Source: Chitinophaga sancti (GTDB lineage: Bacteria > Bacteroidota > Bacteroidia > Chitinophagales > Chitinophagaceae). Taken from it: DNA of 64,000 nucleotides. Position numbers and translations under genes: made by a program. Shown one piece after another: positions 1 to 9,687 of this stretch (its first letter is position 1; each line of letters starts with the position of its first letter). The stretch covers positions 6,394,501 through 6,458,500 of the forward strand of contig NZ_CP139972.1 in NCBI RefSeq assembly GCF_034424315.1, in the 5' to 3' direction. Under the pieces are notes generated by a model. The model saw only the letters and a program-made list of their open reading frames with translations. It had not been told where the DNA came from and made no database searches.

Positions 1-1
1 A

Positions 2-649
2 CCAAAACCAGGGATCCACAATTCCGGATGGTTACAGGATCCGGGTATCCGCAGAGAGAGTTCAACACAGCTGAACGATACCCTGCATAAATATGTAGTG
101 GATGTAATGAGCACTTTCAGGAAAGACAAACGTATTTTCCTGTGGGATCTCTATAACGAACCAGGCAACTCAGACTATGGTGAGAAGAGCCTGCCATTAT
201 TAAAATTAGTATTCACCTGGGGCAGAGAAGCTAATACAGCACAGCCTATCAGCTCAGGTGTATGGAATAAAAGTCTCACAAAGCTGAACGAATACCAGCT
301 GAACAACTCTGATGTGATCACCTATCACAACTATGCTGACGAAAAGGAACACCAGGAAGTAATCGACACCCTGCGCAAGTATGGTCGTCCCCTGATCTGC
401 ACTGAATACATGGCCCGTGCCCGTAACAGCTTCTTCGCGACCATTATGCCGCTCCTGAAAAAGGAAAATGTAGCTGCTTACAACTGGGGTCTCGTATCCG
501 GAAAGACCAACACTATTTATGCCTGGGATACACCTATGCCTGACGGAGCAGAACCTAAAGTTTGGTTCCACGACATCTTCAGACAAGACGGAACGCCTTA
601 CAGCACAGAAGAGATCACGGTGATCAAATCTCTGACAGGGAAAAACTAG
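2..649 (+). CDS. Glycoside hydrolase, clan GH-A type (partial, 5' end missing)
   Basis: The frame is open from the left edge of the window and ends at TAG 647-649, so only the last 215 residues are present. It shows the C-terminal half of a TIM-barrel retaining glycosidase: LWDLYNEPGN carries the Asn-Glu-Pro motif of the acid/base glutamate, and LICTEYMA carries the glutamate expected to be the nucleophile, followed by a W-rich strand (YNWGLVSGKT). This pattern fits GH5 or a GH2-like barrel; homologues are usually named cellulase-family glycosylhydrolase or 1,4-beta-xylanase, but substrate cannot be read from this part. It ends 31 bp before galK, so it may share a transcript with the galactose genes; a galactose-releasing substrate would make sense but is inference. 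Confidence 0.8.
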   Translation, partial: PKPGIHNSGWLQDPGIRRESSTQLNDTLHKYVVDVMSTFRKDKRIFLWDLYNEPGNSDYGEKSLPLLKLVFTWGREANTAQPISSGVWNKSLTKLNEYQLNNSDVITYHNYADEKEHQEVIDTLRKYGRPLICTEYMARARNSFFATIMPLLKKENVAAYNWGLVSGKTNTIYAWDTPMPDGAEPKVWFHDIFRQDGTPYSTEEITVIKSLTGKN

Positions 650-680
650 GATCAATAAACTTCGATTAAAAAATTAGAAC

Positions 681-1847
681 GTGGAGCAAGCTAAACTTAA
701 CGCTTATTGCCAGCAGCATTTTGATCAGGAACCAATTATGGTAAGAGCTGCAGGACGCATTAATCTCATTGGAGAACATACGGATTACAACAATGGATTC
801 GTATTACCTGCCGCTATTGACAAAGCTATCTACCTCGCCATTATCAAGCGCAACGACAACAAAATTGTGATGCATGCACTGGATGTAAATGATTCTTACA
901 CCGGGTCGTTGGATAAACTGGAACGTACGAAACAGCATTGGCCTGATTATCTGCTGGGCGTTGTGCAGCAATTGCAGCAGGGAGGTCATATCATCGGCGG
1001 GTTTGAATGTGCATTTTGCGGTAATGTTCCCCTGGGCGCCGGCCTCTCATCCTCCGCAGCACTTGAATGTGCTACCGTATTTGGTCTGAACGAACTGTTC
1101 AGCCTTGGCCTGGGCCGCAAAGAAATGGCGCTCCTGTCACAGGCTGCCGAAAACCAGTTCGTAGGTGTTCGTTGTGGTATCATGGACCAGTTTGCCAGCA
1201 TGTTCGGTAAGAAACAGCAGCTGATTAAACTGGATTGCGGCTCTCTTGAATACGAATACATCCCATTCAACTTTGACGATGTCAACCTCGTTCTGCTGGA
1301 TACACAGGTGAAGCACTCCCTGGCAAGCTCCGAATATAATACCCGCCGTGCTGAATGTGAGCAGGGTGTAGCCTGGGTAAAGGTACACCATCCACATGTG
1401 AACAGCCTGCGCGATGTAAGTATGGATATGCTGGATGCCTACGTAAAAGGTAAGAATGCAACCGTATATAACCGTTGCCGCTATGTAGTGGAAGAAATTC
1501 AGCGTTTACAGGATGCCTGTATTGACCTGCAGAATGACGACCTTACATCATTTGGTAAAAAGGTATTTGCTACACACGAAGGCCTCGATAAGCTGTATAA
1601 TGTAAGCTGCCCTGAACTGAACTGGCTGGCAGAATTTGCTGCCGGTGAAAATGGTGTACTGGGTGCACGTATGATGGGTGGCGGCTTTGGCGGCTGTACC
1701 ATCAACATCGTGAAGAAAACGGCTGTTCCAGCCCTGCTGGAAAGAGCTGCTGCCGGTTACAAACAACAGTTCAATACTACATTGAAAGCATACGTGACCA
1801 GCATTGAAGATGGTTGCCGTACTGTGAACAATCTGGTGAATAATTAA
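681..1847 (+). CDS. galK: Galactokinase
   Basis: Phosphorylates alpha-D-galactose with ATP to galactose-1-phosphate, the first committed step of the Leloir pathway. At 388 residues it matches the family (E. coli 382). The GHMP-kinase motifs are all present: the galactokinase signature [13 protein letters not shown] at about residues 25-37, the ATP-binding [13 protein letters not shown] at about 118-130, and the C-terminal MMGGGFGGC at about 331-339. The start is GTG at 681; the next in-frame ATG lies at 738, only just before the signature, which would leave too short an N-terminus, so GTG is preferred. It is followed after 107 bp by galT, giving the usual two-gene unit. Mutarotase and galE are not seen nearby. 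Confidence 0.96.
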   Translation: MEQAKLNAYCQQHFDQEPIMVRAAGRINLIGEHTDYNNGFVLPAAIDKAIYLAIIKRNDNKIVMHALDVNDSYTGSLDKLERTKQHWPDYLLGVVQQLQQGGHIIGGFECAFCGNVPLGAGLSSSAALECATVFGLNELFSLGLGRKEMALLSQAAENQFVGVRCGIMDQFASMFGKKQQLIKLDCGSLEYEYIPFNFDDVNLVLLDTQVKHSLASSEYNTRRAECEQGVAWVKVHHPHVNSLRDVSMDMLDAYVKGKNATVYNRCRYVVEEIQRLQDACIDLQNDDLTSFGKKVFATHEGLDKLYNVSCPELNWLAEFAAGENGVLGARMMGGGFGGCTINIVKKTAVPALLERAAAGYKQQFNTTLKAYVTSIEDGCRTVNNLVNN

Positions 1848-1954
1848 AAATATACCATTCTGTCTGGGTTTGGATCAACAGTAATACGCAGTATTTTTCC
1901 TGTTACTTTCGATCCAATCCCAGATATCCTTGTCAAGTGAAATCACTAAGAGCA

Positions 1955-3019
1955 ATGTCTGAAAATACCTTTGATCTGACTTCCCATCCCCATACCCGAC
2001 TGAATATCCTGACCGGCGAATGGGTACTCGTTTCTCCTCACCGTTCCAAAAGACCATGGCAGGGAAAAGTAGAAGCGCCTGCGCAGGTACAACGTCCTTC
2101 TTATGTAGAAGACTGTTACCTGTGTCCAACCAATACACGTGCTGACGGCAGCAAAAATGAAGCGTATACAGGGCCAATCGCCTTTACAAACGACTTCTCC
2201 GCATTATTGTCCAACACGCCATCCGGCGATGTGGATGAAGATGGTCTGCTGGTTGCACAATCACAGCGTGGCCTTTGCCGTGTGATCTGTTTCAGCCCAA
2301 GGCATGACCTCACACTTCCTGAAATGGAAGTTCCTGCTATCCGCCAGGTGGTAGACCTGTGGGCGAAAGAATACGAAGCGCTAAAAGCAGTAGACTACAT
2401 TAAATACATCCAGATCTTCGAAAACAAAGGAGATATTATGGGTTGTAGTAATCCACATCCACACGGACAGATCTGGGCATCAGAGAATGTACCGATGGAG
2501 CTGGAAAAAGAAACCCGCCAGCAGAAACTGTATTTTGACAAACATGGCAAAAGCCTGCTGTCTGCCTACCTTGATAAAGAGGTAAAAGAACAGGTAAGGA
2601 TCATTGCTGAAAATGCACACTTCGTGGCACTGGTGCCTTTCTGGGCAGTATGGCCATACGAAGCAATGATCATCAGCCGTCGTCATGTACAGTCTGTAAC
2701 GCAATTCAATGAAGAAGAAAAGACAGGACTGGCAGATATTTTGAAACAACTGACCATCCGTTACGATAACTTATTTGAAACTTCTTTCCCGTATTCAGCC
2801 GGTATGCACCAGGCACCGGTGAATGATGGTAGTGAACATCCTGAATGGCATTGGCATATGCATTTTTATCCGCCATTACTGCGCTCCGCGACAGTGAAGA
2901 AATTCATGGTAGGGTACGAGATGCTGGCAAATCCACAAAGGGATATTACGCCAGAATTTGCGGCTGAAAGGCTAAGGACTTTGTCTGCAGTCCATTATAA
3001 AAGCAGGCAACTCGTTTAA
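1955..3019 (+). CDS. galT: Galactose-1-phosphate uridylyltransferase
   Basis: Exchanges UMP between UDP-glucose and galactose-1-phosphate. The HIT-like active-site motif [10 protein letters not shown], with the nucleophilic histidine, sits at about residues 165-174. The zinc-site pair CYLC is at about residue 52-55, and the C-terminal HWHMHFYPP provides further histidines, all as in the classical GalT fold. I choose ATG 1955 (MSENTFDL), giving 354 residues, close to E. coli (348). An in-frame GTG at 1937 would add six residues (MKSLRA) and cannot be excluded. It lies downstream of galK on the same strand and is followed by a hairpin terminator. Confidence 0.96.
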   Translation: MSENTFDLTSHPHTRLNILTGEWVLVSPHRSKRPWQGKVEAPAQVQRPSYVEDCYLCPTNTRADGSKNEAYTGPIAFTNDFSALLSNTPSGDVDEDGLLVAQSQRGLCRVICFSPRHDLTLPEMEVPAIRQVVDLWAKEYEALKAVDYIKYIQIFENKGDIMGCSNPHPHGQIWASENVPMELEKETRQQKLYFDKHGKSLLSAYLDKEVKEQVRIIAENAHFVALVPFWAVWPYEAMIISRRHVQSVTQFNEEEKTGLADILKQLTIRYDNLFETSFPYSAGMHQAPVNDGSEHPEWHWHMHFYPPLLRSATVKKFMVGYEMLANPQRDITPEFAAERLRTLSAVHYKSRQLV

Positions 3020-3058
3020 ACTATATGTTTTTTTTGTTTTTTTTGATCCAATGTGTGT

Positions 3059-3085
3059 AGGGGCGGCCTTTAGGCGGCCCCTTTC
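3059..3085 (+). terminator. Rho-independent terminator after galT
   Basis: An inverted repeat of ten bases per arm (AGGGGCGGCC / GGCGGCCCCT, one internal G-G mismatch) with a TTTA loop, followed by CTTTCG. It lies between the convergent ends of galT and the TonB-dependent receptor and may serve both directions. Confidence 0.7.
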
Positions 3086-3090
3086 GTTTG

Positions 3091-5100
3091 TTAGATCCTT
3101 ACCCTTACACCCCCATAGTAGTTGCGCAGGGTAGCAGGATTGAAGTATCGGTTGCCGACGGCATTCAGGTCATTGCCCAGGCTATAGAACCGGTTCAGGA
3201 TATTATCTGCACCTGCATAGAGGGTAATATGCTTCATCAGCTGCCAGCTTACTTTCCCTTGCAATAAATGATATTGTTTTGCGTACGCAGTATTTGCATC
3301 ATCCAGAGGCAGTTTGTCTGTGAATGCGTATTGTGCATATACGGAGAGATGTGCCGGCAGGTTGGCCAGCAATCCGGCATTGGCTGCATGACGGGGAACA
3401 CCGGTGAGGGCATTGCCTGAAAGGTTCTTGCCGGCTACGTTGTAGTCACTGAATATGAAATGACTGTAAGCATAGCTGGCATTGAGCTGTAACCACTTTG
3501 TCAACCATGTCATGCCTTGCAGTTCAATTCCTTTTTGTGTTGTACCACCTGCATTGATAAAGTATTCAGTACCGTCATCGTGTAGTTGACGAACAATTGC
3601 ATCCTGCAGCTTATAATAGAAAACCGCCGCATCCAGCTGGTATTGATGACGAAGCCCCTGCAGGCGGAAGCCGGCTTCGTAATTCCAGCCTGTTTCAGCC
3701 TGTAAAGTGGTATTGATGACATTATCAGTCGGCCGTACCTCTGCAATAGAAGGAGGGGAGTATCCTTTGCTTAGGGAGGCACGTACAGACCATTGAGGGA
3801 GGATTAAGTAAGATAAAGAGATGCGGGGCATCAGTTGAGGATCGAATTGCTTCTTTCCCTGTTCAAAGCGGTATTTAAAATAGTTCGCACTCAGTGCGGC
3901 TTCTACGATCCATTGTGAACCGGGGCGCAGGGAGAGGCTGGTGAAAAAGAAATGCTGGCTGGCAGTGATATTGCTGGCTGCCTGCACGGTATCTCTTTTG
4001 CCTTTGTTATTGCCATAGTTTACAATGTCCGAACCGGTTTGTGACCATTCCACTCCGGCGGTCCAGTCCAGGTGGATATTGGTGCCATTGATGGGCTGAT
4101 CCTGCAGGGCGATGTAAGTACGTGCGCCGGCAGTATTTTCGTCTCTGGCTTCGAAGTTGGTAATAAAGGGGTTTTCGAAATGGGTATTGATCCCATAGAT
4201 GCTGAGTACATGTTTCCAGTGTGTGGATAACTGTGCCGTGTGTACCAGGCCACCTAAAGCTGTTTTGTTGCGGATACCTGCATGTTGTTCAATAGCCCCG
4301 GGCAGGGTAGCAGTAGCGGGTCGTGCGGCATGGGGATCAGCACTTGCCTGGGCGGCGTTAAGGCCTCCGGGGGTGCGATAATCCATATCACTATAGAATG
4401 CAATCAGTTTAAGGTTGTTATGCGGGTTATATTGCCATTGCTGGGCAGTTTGTACATAATATCTTTTTAAGGCGCTATTCTGGCGATATCCGTCGGTGCG
4501 CTGTATGCCTTCGTATATATTGAGCTTGTATTTGTTCCATTGTTTTTGCCAGCCGCCTTCTTCATGGAAAAGGCCATAACTGCCAGCCTGTATATCTGCT
4601 TTCAGACGGGCGGTATCTGGTTGCGTGCCGGCAGGGTGGAGGAGTAGCACGCCCCCTGAGTTAGCCCCGAACTGGCTGCCATCAGGACCTTTCAATACTT
4701 CAATGCCTGTGAAGGCGCCGGCATCGGAGAGGTTCAGGTAGGTATTGCCACCTGCATCGGTAAAAGGGATTTCGTCTATATAGACTTTTACATTCCTGAT
4801 CCCGAAGGGAGAGCGTAATAAACTGCCTCTCAGGGATAAACGATAACTACCGGGGCTACGCTCCTCCATTCGTACTCCCGGAACGTTGTTCAGCGTGGGA
4901 ATGAGCGTGGTGCCCTGTTGTAATGATAGCTGTTTTTCTGTGATGACTGCGCTGCTGGATGGCACCTGTAGAAATGAGTATTTTTTGCCCGGATAGGCCA
5001 TGACCTGAACTTCAGGAAGTAGTGTAGTGTCTGCGGGTTTTTGTGCATATGCAGACAGCGACAAGAGGCAGGTTAAGCAAGGCAGAATAAGGCGTGTCAT
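3091..5100 (-). CDS. TonB-dependent outer-membrane receptor
   Basis: A 669-residue outer-membrane receptor. The N-terminus is a clear signal peptide (MTRLILPCLTCLLSLSAYAQ). A plug domain follows: a short TonB-box-like stretch near LLPEVQVMAYPG, then TLNNVPGVRMEERSPGSYRLSLRG and YIDEIPFTDAGG, and GIEVLKGPDGSQFGANSGGVL, at residues of about 30-170. The remainder is beta-barrel, ending RNYYGGVRVRI with the terminal aromatic/hydrophobic pattern of an outer-membrane strand. There is no N-terminal carboxypeptidase-like domain, so it is not a SusC-type receptor; it looks like a metal-chelate or vitamin receptor, ligand unknown. No SusD or ABC importer lies beside it. A candidate promoter sits directly against the ATG. 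Confidence 0.9.
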   Translation of the reverse strand: MTRLILPCLTCLLSLSAYAQKPADTTLLPEVQVMAYPGKKYSFLQVPSSSAVITEKQLSLQQGTTLIPTLNNVPGVRMEERSPGSYRLSLRGSLLRSPFGIRNVKVYIDEIPFTDAGGNTYLNLSDAGAFTGIEVLKGPDGSQFGANSGGVLLLHPAGTQPDTARLKADIQAGSYGLFHEEGGWQKQWNKYKLNIYEGIQRTDGYRQNSALKRYYVQTAQQWQYNPHNNLKLIAFYSDMDYRTPGGLNAAQASADPHAARPATATLPGAIEQHAGIRNKTALGGLVHTAQLSTHWKHVLSIYGINTHFENPFITNFEARDENTAGARTYIALQDQPINGTNIHLDWTAGVEWSQTGSDIVNYGNNKGKRDTVQAASNITASQHFFFTSLSLRPGSQWIVEAALSANYFKYRFEQGKKQFDPQLMPRISLSYLILPQWSVRASLSKGYSPPSIAEVRPTDNVINTTLQAETGWNYEAGFRLQGLRHQYQLDAAVFYYKLQDAIVRQLHDDGTEYFINAGGTTQKGIELQGMTWLTKWLQLNASYAYSHFIFSDYNVAGKNLSGNALTGVPRHAANAGLLANLPAHLSVYAQYAFTDKLPLDDANTAYAKQYHLLQGKVSWQLMKHITLYAGADNILNRFYSLGNDLNAVGNRYFNPATLRNYYGGVRVRI

Positions 5101-5104
5101 GAAC

Positions 5105-5134
5105 CAAATCTAGTTATTCTAGAATTGGTAGCAA
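5105..5134 (-). promoter_or_regulatory. Candidate promoter of the TonB-dependent receptor
   Basis: Read on the minus strand, TTG (5134-5132), 19 bases, then TAGATTTG (5112-5105), matching the Bacteroidota -33/-7 pattern TTG...TAnnTTTG. The -7 box ends four bases before the ATG, so transcription would begin at or within a few bases of the start codon, implying a leaderless message. Confidence 0.45.
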
Positions 5135-5243
5135 AACTGTGGCCAATGAGCCGTGTACCGGTTTGATTTTTTTTATTTTTCAAAAACTATCCGAATCTTC
5201 TGCCCGGTAATGATAGATTTTTTTAAAAAATACCTGCACATAT

Positions 5244-5275
5244 TTGGAAATGTAAAACAGGTTAGCGTATATTTG
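5244..5275 (+). promoter_or_regulatory. Candidate promoter reading toward tonB
   Basis: TTG at 5244-5246, a 21-base spacer, then TATATTTG at 5268-5275, which fits TAnnTTTG. If it drives the TonB gene at 5633 the leader would be about 350 bases. Confidence 0.4.
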
Positions 5276-5632
5276 TCTACAGAATCGGTGGACTAATAGA
5301 AACCGATACAAATCGCAGGAATTTTGTTTGCTATAAGCTGTAAATAGAAAAAGAAATGCCGGACAGGTTTGCGGGGCAAGGTATGTTGCAGATTTATTGG
5401 TGGTAAATTATAATGTAACGTATCCCCCCGCGCCGCTGGCATATTAGCATCCTGCACTGATACAACATCTGAACAAAATTACTTTTTATAAGATAGTGAA
5501 TACTTCCTTTAGCAAAATAGGTGTCCCGATCCGGATATCGATCTGGAATGGATTATTTAAAAGCTAAAAAAATTTTCCTGATAACATATGGAATTGTTTT
5601 AACCCGGCATCTCTATTGTAAATGTTCAACAC

Positions 5633-6472
5633 ATGAATACAACAAACATTTACAATGCAGACTTCCTCGACATTCTCTTCGAGGGCCGTAACAAAGAATA
5701 CGGTGCATATGAACTCCGCAGAAGTGAGGACAGGCGTGTTCGCAGAGCCTTGATAGGCACAGTTTCTATCGCTTTGGTAATAGTAGGTGGATATGTATTG
5801 AGTGATAAGCTTTTTGCAGCGTCAATGCATATACGAAATGAACCTATGGTTAAAGAAACTATATTAACGAATTTGCATACTCCGGACGACAAGGTTATTC
5901 CTCCTCCTCCTGCTCCTCCTACACCACCACCGCCGGCCGTTTCATCCGTGAAGATTACCCCACCTATTATTACGCGTGATGACCTGGTGCGCGCTGAAGA
6001 TGAAGTTGTGAGACTTGATAGTATTGGCAACAAATCTGTTGGTGTCGCTAACATTCAGGGAGATGATATCAATGGTCGTGATATCCCTTCATTATTAGGA
6101 GGTGATGGTCCTGGTAATAATGTCGTGGAAGCACCTGTGGTAGAAAGGGAAACAATACTTTGCTTTGTTGAAATGATGCCTACCTTTCCCGGTGGTGAAG
6201 ACGCGCTGCTTAAATTTCTTCGTGATAACGTGAAATATCCGCATGTGGCACAGGAAAATGAAATACAGGGAACCGTATTCGTACAGTTTGTAGTAGACAA
6301 GGAAGGCAACATCAATGATGTAAAAACAATTGGTGCTACCAAAGGAGGTGGTCTTGAAGAGGAATCCATCCGCGTGGTAAAGAAAATGCCTAAGTGGAAA
6401 CCTGGCAAACAAAACAATCAAAAAGTAAGTGTGCAGTATAACCTCCCTATCAGATATACCCTGCAAAATTAA
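5633..6472 (+). CDS. tonB: TonB-family energy transducer
   Basis: A 279-residue inner-membrane-anchored periplasmic protein that passes proton-motive energy to outer-membrane receptors. The N-terminal segment (ILFEGRNKEYGAYELRR) is typical of Bacteroidota TonB proteins and precedes a transmembrane helix at about 39-58 (LIGTVSIALVIVGGYVL). A proline-rich linker (PPPPAPPTPPPPAV) follows at about 88-102. The C-terminal TonB domain occupies roughly 185-279: FPGGEDALLKFLRDNVKYP, then GTVFVQFVVDKEGNI and MPKWKPGKQNNQKV. No exbB/exbD lie beside it. It is divergent from a TonB-dependent receptor, a likely but unproven partner. Confidence 0.93.
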   Translation: MNTTNIYNADFLDILFEGRNKEYGAYELRRSEDRRVRRALIGTVSIALVIVGGYVLSDKLFAASMHIRNEPMVKETILTNLHTPDDKVIPPPPAPPTPPPPAVSSVKITPPIITRDDLVRAEDEVVRLDSIGNKSVGVANIQGDDINGRDIPSLLGGDGPGNNVVEAPVVERETILCFVEMMPTFPGGEDALLKFLRDNVKYPHVAQENEIQGTVFVQFVVDKEGNINDVKTIGATKGGGLEEESIRVVKKMPKWKPGKQNNQKVSVQYNLPIRYTLQN

Positions 6473-6587
6473 TCTTCAGTGCCCGGCCCCAAAGCATGAT
6501 CATTTTTTGAGATACTAATTACTTTTTACCTGAACCTATTGTTCAATTAACGTTTGCTCAATTGCAACGAGGGGGGAATCCTTTGCG

Positions 6588-6618
6588 TGCCACGGCTATA
6601 TGCCGTGGCATATTTTTT
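6588..6618 (+). terminator. Rho-independent terminator after tonB
   Basis: Perfect nine-base arms TGCCACGGC (6588-6596) and GCCGTGGCA (6602-6610), a TATAT loop, and a TATTTTTT tail. Confidence 0.9.
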
Positions 6619-6708
6619 CGCGAGTTTTTCTATTAAACTTTGTAACTATTTTATACTACTTTTATCTCCCGGTTAGCTAAGGGTCATTTAAAATTAGTAA
6701 AATCAGTT

Positions 6709-9285
6709 ATGGAAGCACCGGTAAATAACACTCTACAGTTGTTTAAGAATTTGGTTGGCACCAAGTTCCAGTTATACAACAGCCTTTTTACTGCGCTACC
6801 TTTCCATAAGGTGGAGAAGACCGGGGTATTTCTCTCTTTATTCCTGATTCACTGTGAAGAAGGATACGGTAAGGAGAAAAGCCCGCAGGAAATTCTCACA
6901 TCTTTTTTCGAGCAGTATACGAATGCAACAGAACAGCAACAAATTGATATGCTGTTCCGGTTTGTGCAGTATGCAGAACGTCAGGTCGTATTGTTCGATG
7001 CACTGGAAGATGCAGCATTCCGTCATATTCATGACATGAATGGAACGGGTTCGCTCAGTCACCTCGAATCTGAGGTGATGGCCGAGCAAAAACAGGATCA
7101 ACTGGCAGCGAAGTTGCAGGACTTCTCGGTACGTCTTGTACTGACAGCCCATCCCACACAATTCTATCCAGGTAATGTATTAAGTATTATCAACGACCTG
7201 TCAAGGGCTTTGATCAATGATAATACTGCTCAGGTGGATTCGTACCTTAAGCAGTTGGGTAAGACTCCTTTCTTCAAGAAGGAGAAGCCTACACCATATG
7301 ACGAGGCTATCAGCCTGGTCTGGTTCCTTGAAAATACGTTCTATACCGCTGCCGGTAAGATCGTATCCCGTCTTAAATCTCATTTCCCCGCAGCTATCAA
7401 TGGTAATAACCCGGTGATCCGCATGGGCTTCTGGCCTGGTGGTGACCGTGATGGTAATCCATTTGTAAATGCAGACATTACCCTGCGTGTGGCGGATGCA
7501 CTGCGCGGTGGTATTATAAAATGTTATTACCTGGATGTACGCCGTCTCAAGCGCCGCCTGACTTTCAAAGGCATCGAAAATGAGCTGGCTGCACTGGAGC
7601 AACAATTATATAGCAATCTCTTTATCCCGGGGCATAAAACAAACCTGAGCCGCCAGGATATTCTCGATACCCTGTACAGGGTGCGTATCATCCTCATCGA
7701 GGACAATAACGCCCTGTTCCTCGGCCTGCTCGATGACCTCATTACAAGGGTTGAGCTGTTCGGATTGTTCTTTGCCACCCTGGACGTTCGTCAGGACAGC
7801 TCCGTACACGGACCACTCCTGGCTAAGATAGCAGCGGGATCTGAGCTTTTGCCGGATAACTACGCAGACCTGGGTGATGAAGAAAAAATCAGCGCGCTGC
7901 TGAAAGTAAAGAAAGCAGCTGATCCTGCTATCGTAGAAGAAGGGCTGCAACAGGATACCCTGGCAACCATCAAAGCGATCAAAACTATCCAGACTGCAAA
8001 CGGAGAGTTTGGTTGTCACCGTTATATCATCAGTCATACTACCAGTGCATTGGATGTAATGGAAGTATATGGCCTGTTCCTGCTCAGCGGCTGGAAGAAC
8101 GAAGACCTGAGCGTAGATATCGTTCCGCTCTTCGAAACCATCGAGGACTTACGCCATGCCGGTGAGGTAATGCGTTCCCTGTATGCGAACGAAGAGTACA
8201 GGAAGCACCTGAGACAGCGCTATAATAAGCAGACCATCATGCTCGGATTTTCCGACGGTACCAAGGATGGTGGTTACCTGATGGCTAACTGGTGCATTTA
8301 CAAGGCGAAGGAAGAATTAAGTGCGATCTCTAAAGAATATGACATCAATGTAGTCTTCTTCGACGGTCGTGGCGGTCCTCCAGCAAGAGGTGGTGGAAAA
8401 ACCCATCAGTTCTATGCATCTATGGGCCGCAACATTGCGAACAAGGAAATTCAGTTAACGATTCAGGGTCAGACCATTAGTTCCAATTTCGGAACAGTGG
8501 ATTCTGCACAGTTTAATATCGAACAGTTGGTGCATGCGGGTATTGCTAACGAACTGTTTTCCAGCCGTGAAAAGACGCTGACTGATGAGCAGGAAGCGTT
8601 ATTGCAGGAGCTGGCAGATGCAGGTTTTGACTCTTTCAGTGAACTGAAAGTGCATCCTGACTTCCTGGATTACCTGAACTACGCCAGTCCGCTGCGCTAC
8701 TATGCCGAGACGAATATTGGCAGCCGTCCTTCCAAAAGGAATGGAGCGGGCAAGCTGAACCTGAATGACCTGAGGGCCGTACCTTATGTAGGTGCATGGA
8801 GCCAGATCAAACAGAACGTTCCGGGATTCTATGGCGTAGGTTATGGCCTGGAGAAGATGGAAAAAGATGGTAAATGGGAACAACTGCAGGATCTGTACAA
8901 GAACTCCCTGTTCTTCCGTACCCTGCTGGACAACTGTGAGATGGCGATGAAGAAGTGTTATTTCCCGCTCACCGCCGCCTATAAGAACCACCCGCAGTTC
9001 GGCGAAATCTGGACCATCATCCACGATGAATTCCAGCGTACCCGTACTTACCTGCTGAAACTGACAGGACACTCCGACCTGATGTCTCATTACCCGACAG
9101 ACCAATTGTCTATACAGATGCGTGAGCGTATCGTACTGCCTTTACTCACAATCCAGCAGTATGCATTAACCCGCATTCGTGAGATGAATGAAGCTGGAAA
9201 CGGGGATGGATTGAAAGAAATCTTCGAGAAATTAGTCGTGAGATGTTCGTTCGGGATCATCAATGCGGGCAGAAACTCTGCATAG
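6709..9285 (+). CDS. ppc: Phosphoenolpyruvate carboxylase
   Basis: Carboxylates phosphoenolpyruvate with bicarbonate to oxaloacetate, an anaplerotic reaction. It has 858 residues (E. coli 883). The catalytic motifs are present in order: LTAHPTQ with the active-site histidine at about 144-150, GFWPGGDRDGNPFV at about 240-253, and the mobile-loop FDGRGGPPARGGG at about 551-563. The C-terminus is INAGRNSA where many family members end RNTG; the asparagine of the allosteric/active-site tail is kept. The gene is alone between two terminators, so it is its own transcription unit. The urease operon begins 83 bp downstream, but the terminator separates the two. Confidence 0.96.
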   Translation: MEAPVNNTLQLFKNLVGTKFQLYNSLFTALPFHKVEKTGVFLSLFLIHCEEGYGKEKSPQEILTSFFEQYTNATEQQQIDMLFRFVQYAERQVVLFDALEDAAFRHIHDMNGTGSLSHLESEVMAEQKQDQLAAKLQDFSVRLVLTAHPTQFYPGNVLSIINDLSRALINDNTAQVDSYLKQLGKTPFFKKEKPTPYDEAISLVWFLENTFYTAAGKIVSRLKSHFPAAINGNNPVIRMGFWPGGDRDGNPFVNADITLRVADALRGGIIKCYYLDVRRLKRRLTFKGIENELAALEQQLYSNLFIPGHKTNLSRQDILDTLYRVRIILIEDNNALFLGLLDDLITRVELFGLFFATLDVRQDSSVHGPLLAKIAAGSELLPDNYADLGDEEKISALLKVKKAADPAIVEEGLQQDTLATIKAIKTIQTANGEFGCHRYIISHTTSALDVMEVYGLFLLSGWKNEDLSVDIVPLFETIEDLRHAGEVMRSLYANEEYRKHLRQRYNKQTIMLGFSDGTKDGGYLMANWCIYKAKEELSAISKEYDINVVFFDGRGGPPARGGGKTHQFYASMGRNIANKEIQLTIQGQTISSNFGTVDSAQFNIEQLVHAGIANELFSSREKTLTDEQEALLQELADAGFDSFSELKVHPDFLDYLNYASPLRYYAETNIGSRPSKRNGAGKLNLNDLRAVPYVGAWSQIKQNVPGFYGVGYGLEKMEKDGKWEQLQDLYKNSLFFRTLLDNCEMAMKKCYFPLTAAYKNHPQFGEIWTIIHDEFQRTRTYLLKLTGHSDLMSHYPTDQLSIQMRERIVLPLLTIQQYALTRIREMNEAGNGDGLKEIFEKLVVRCSFGIINAGRNSA

Positions 9286-9306
9286 AATTAATTTTAATAA
9301 GTTAGA

Positions 9307-9335
9307 AAGCCGGATTGATCATCCGGCTTTTTTTG
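9307..9335 (+). terminator. Rho-independent terminator after ppc
   Basis: Perfect arms AAGCCGGAT (9307-9315) and ATCCGGCTT (9321-9329) with a TGATC loop and a run of seven T. Confidence 0.92.
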
Positions 9336-9368
9336 TAATTTACCCCATAACCCAAAATCTAACATCGT

Positions 9369-9671
9369 ATGCATTTAACAGCCCGGGAACAGGAAAAATT
9401 GTTGCTCTTTTTGGCTGGTGAACTGGCCGAAAAGCGCAAGGCCAGAGGGGTAAAACTGAACTATCCTGAAGCCATTGCGCTGATCAGCAGCCGTCTGCAG
9501 GAAGGTGCGAGAGACGGGCAATCCGTGGCGCAGCTCATGCAGTATGGTGCTACCATCCTCACCCGCGAAGACGTAATGGAAGGAGTGCCGGAAATGATAG
9601 ACGAGATCCAGATTGAAGCTACTTTTCCAGATGGCACCAAGCTGGTGACTGTACACCACCCCATCAGATAA
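9369..9671 (+). CDS. ureA: Urease gamma subunit
   Basis: The small structural subunit of nickel urease, which hydrolyses urea to ammonia and carbamate in the cytoplasm. It is 100 residues, the normal length for a separate gamma subunit. The conserved start [27 protein letters not shown] and the tail [19 protein letters not shown] are diagnostic. It is the first gene of a seven-gene urease set read in one direction; the gap to ureB is 16 bp. I see no good TAnnTTTG box in the 30 bp between the ppc terminator and the ATG, so the promoter is not defined. Confidence 0.96.
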   Translation: MHLTAREQEKLLLFLAGELAEKRKARGVKLNYPEAIALISSRLQEGARDGQSVAQLMQYGATILTREDVMEGVPEMIDEIQIEATFPDGTKLVTVHHPIR

Positions 9672-9687
9672 TACCAAAATCTATGTT

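Larger units (their letters stand above)
5101..5632. other. Long divergent intergenic region
   Basis: The 532 bp between the divergent receptor and TonB genes hold no credible coding frame. They contain the receptor promoter at the left, a second promoter-like pair pointing right (TTG at 5244-5246, TATATTTG at 5268-5275), and just after it an inverted repeat ATCGGT (5283-5288) / ACCGAT (5302-5307). The remainder is AT-rich with a C-rich run near 5425-5435. I looked for a cobalamin riboswitch because of the neighbouring receptor and found no B12-box-like sequence. Confidence 0.5.

Noticed and set aside
5101..5300. Cobalamin or other riboswitch upstream of the TonB-dependent receptor
   Set aside because: No B12 box or other conserved core on the minus strand; the best promoter sits against the ATG, leaving no leader for a riboswitch.
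6709..9671. ppc and urease as one functional operon (bicarbonate from urea feeding PEP carboxylase)
   Set aside because: An attractive idea, but a strong terminator at 9307-9335 separates them; adjacency alone is not enough.
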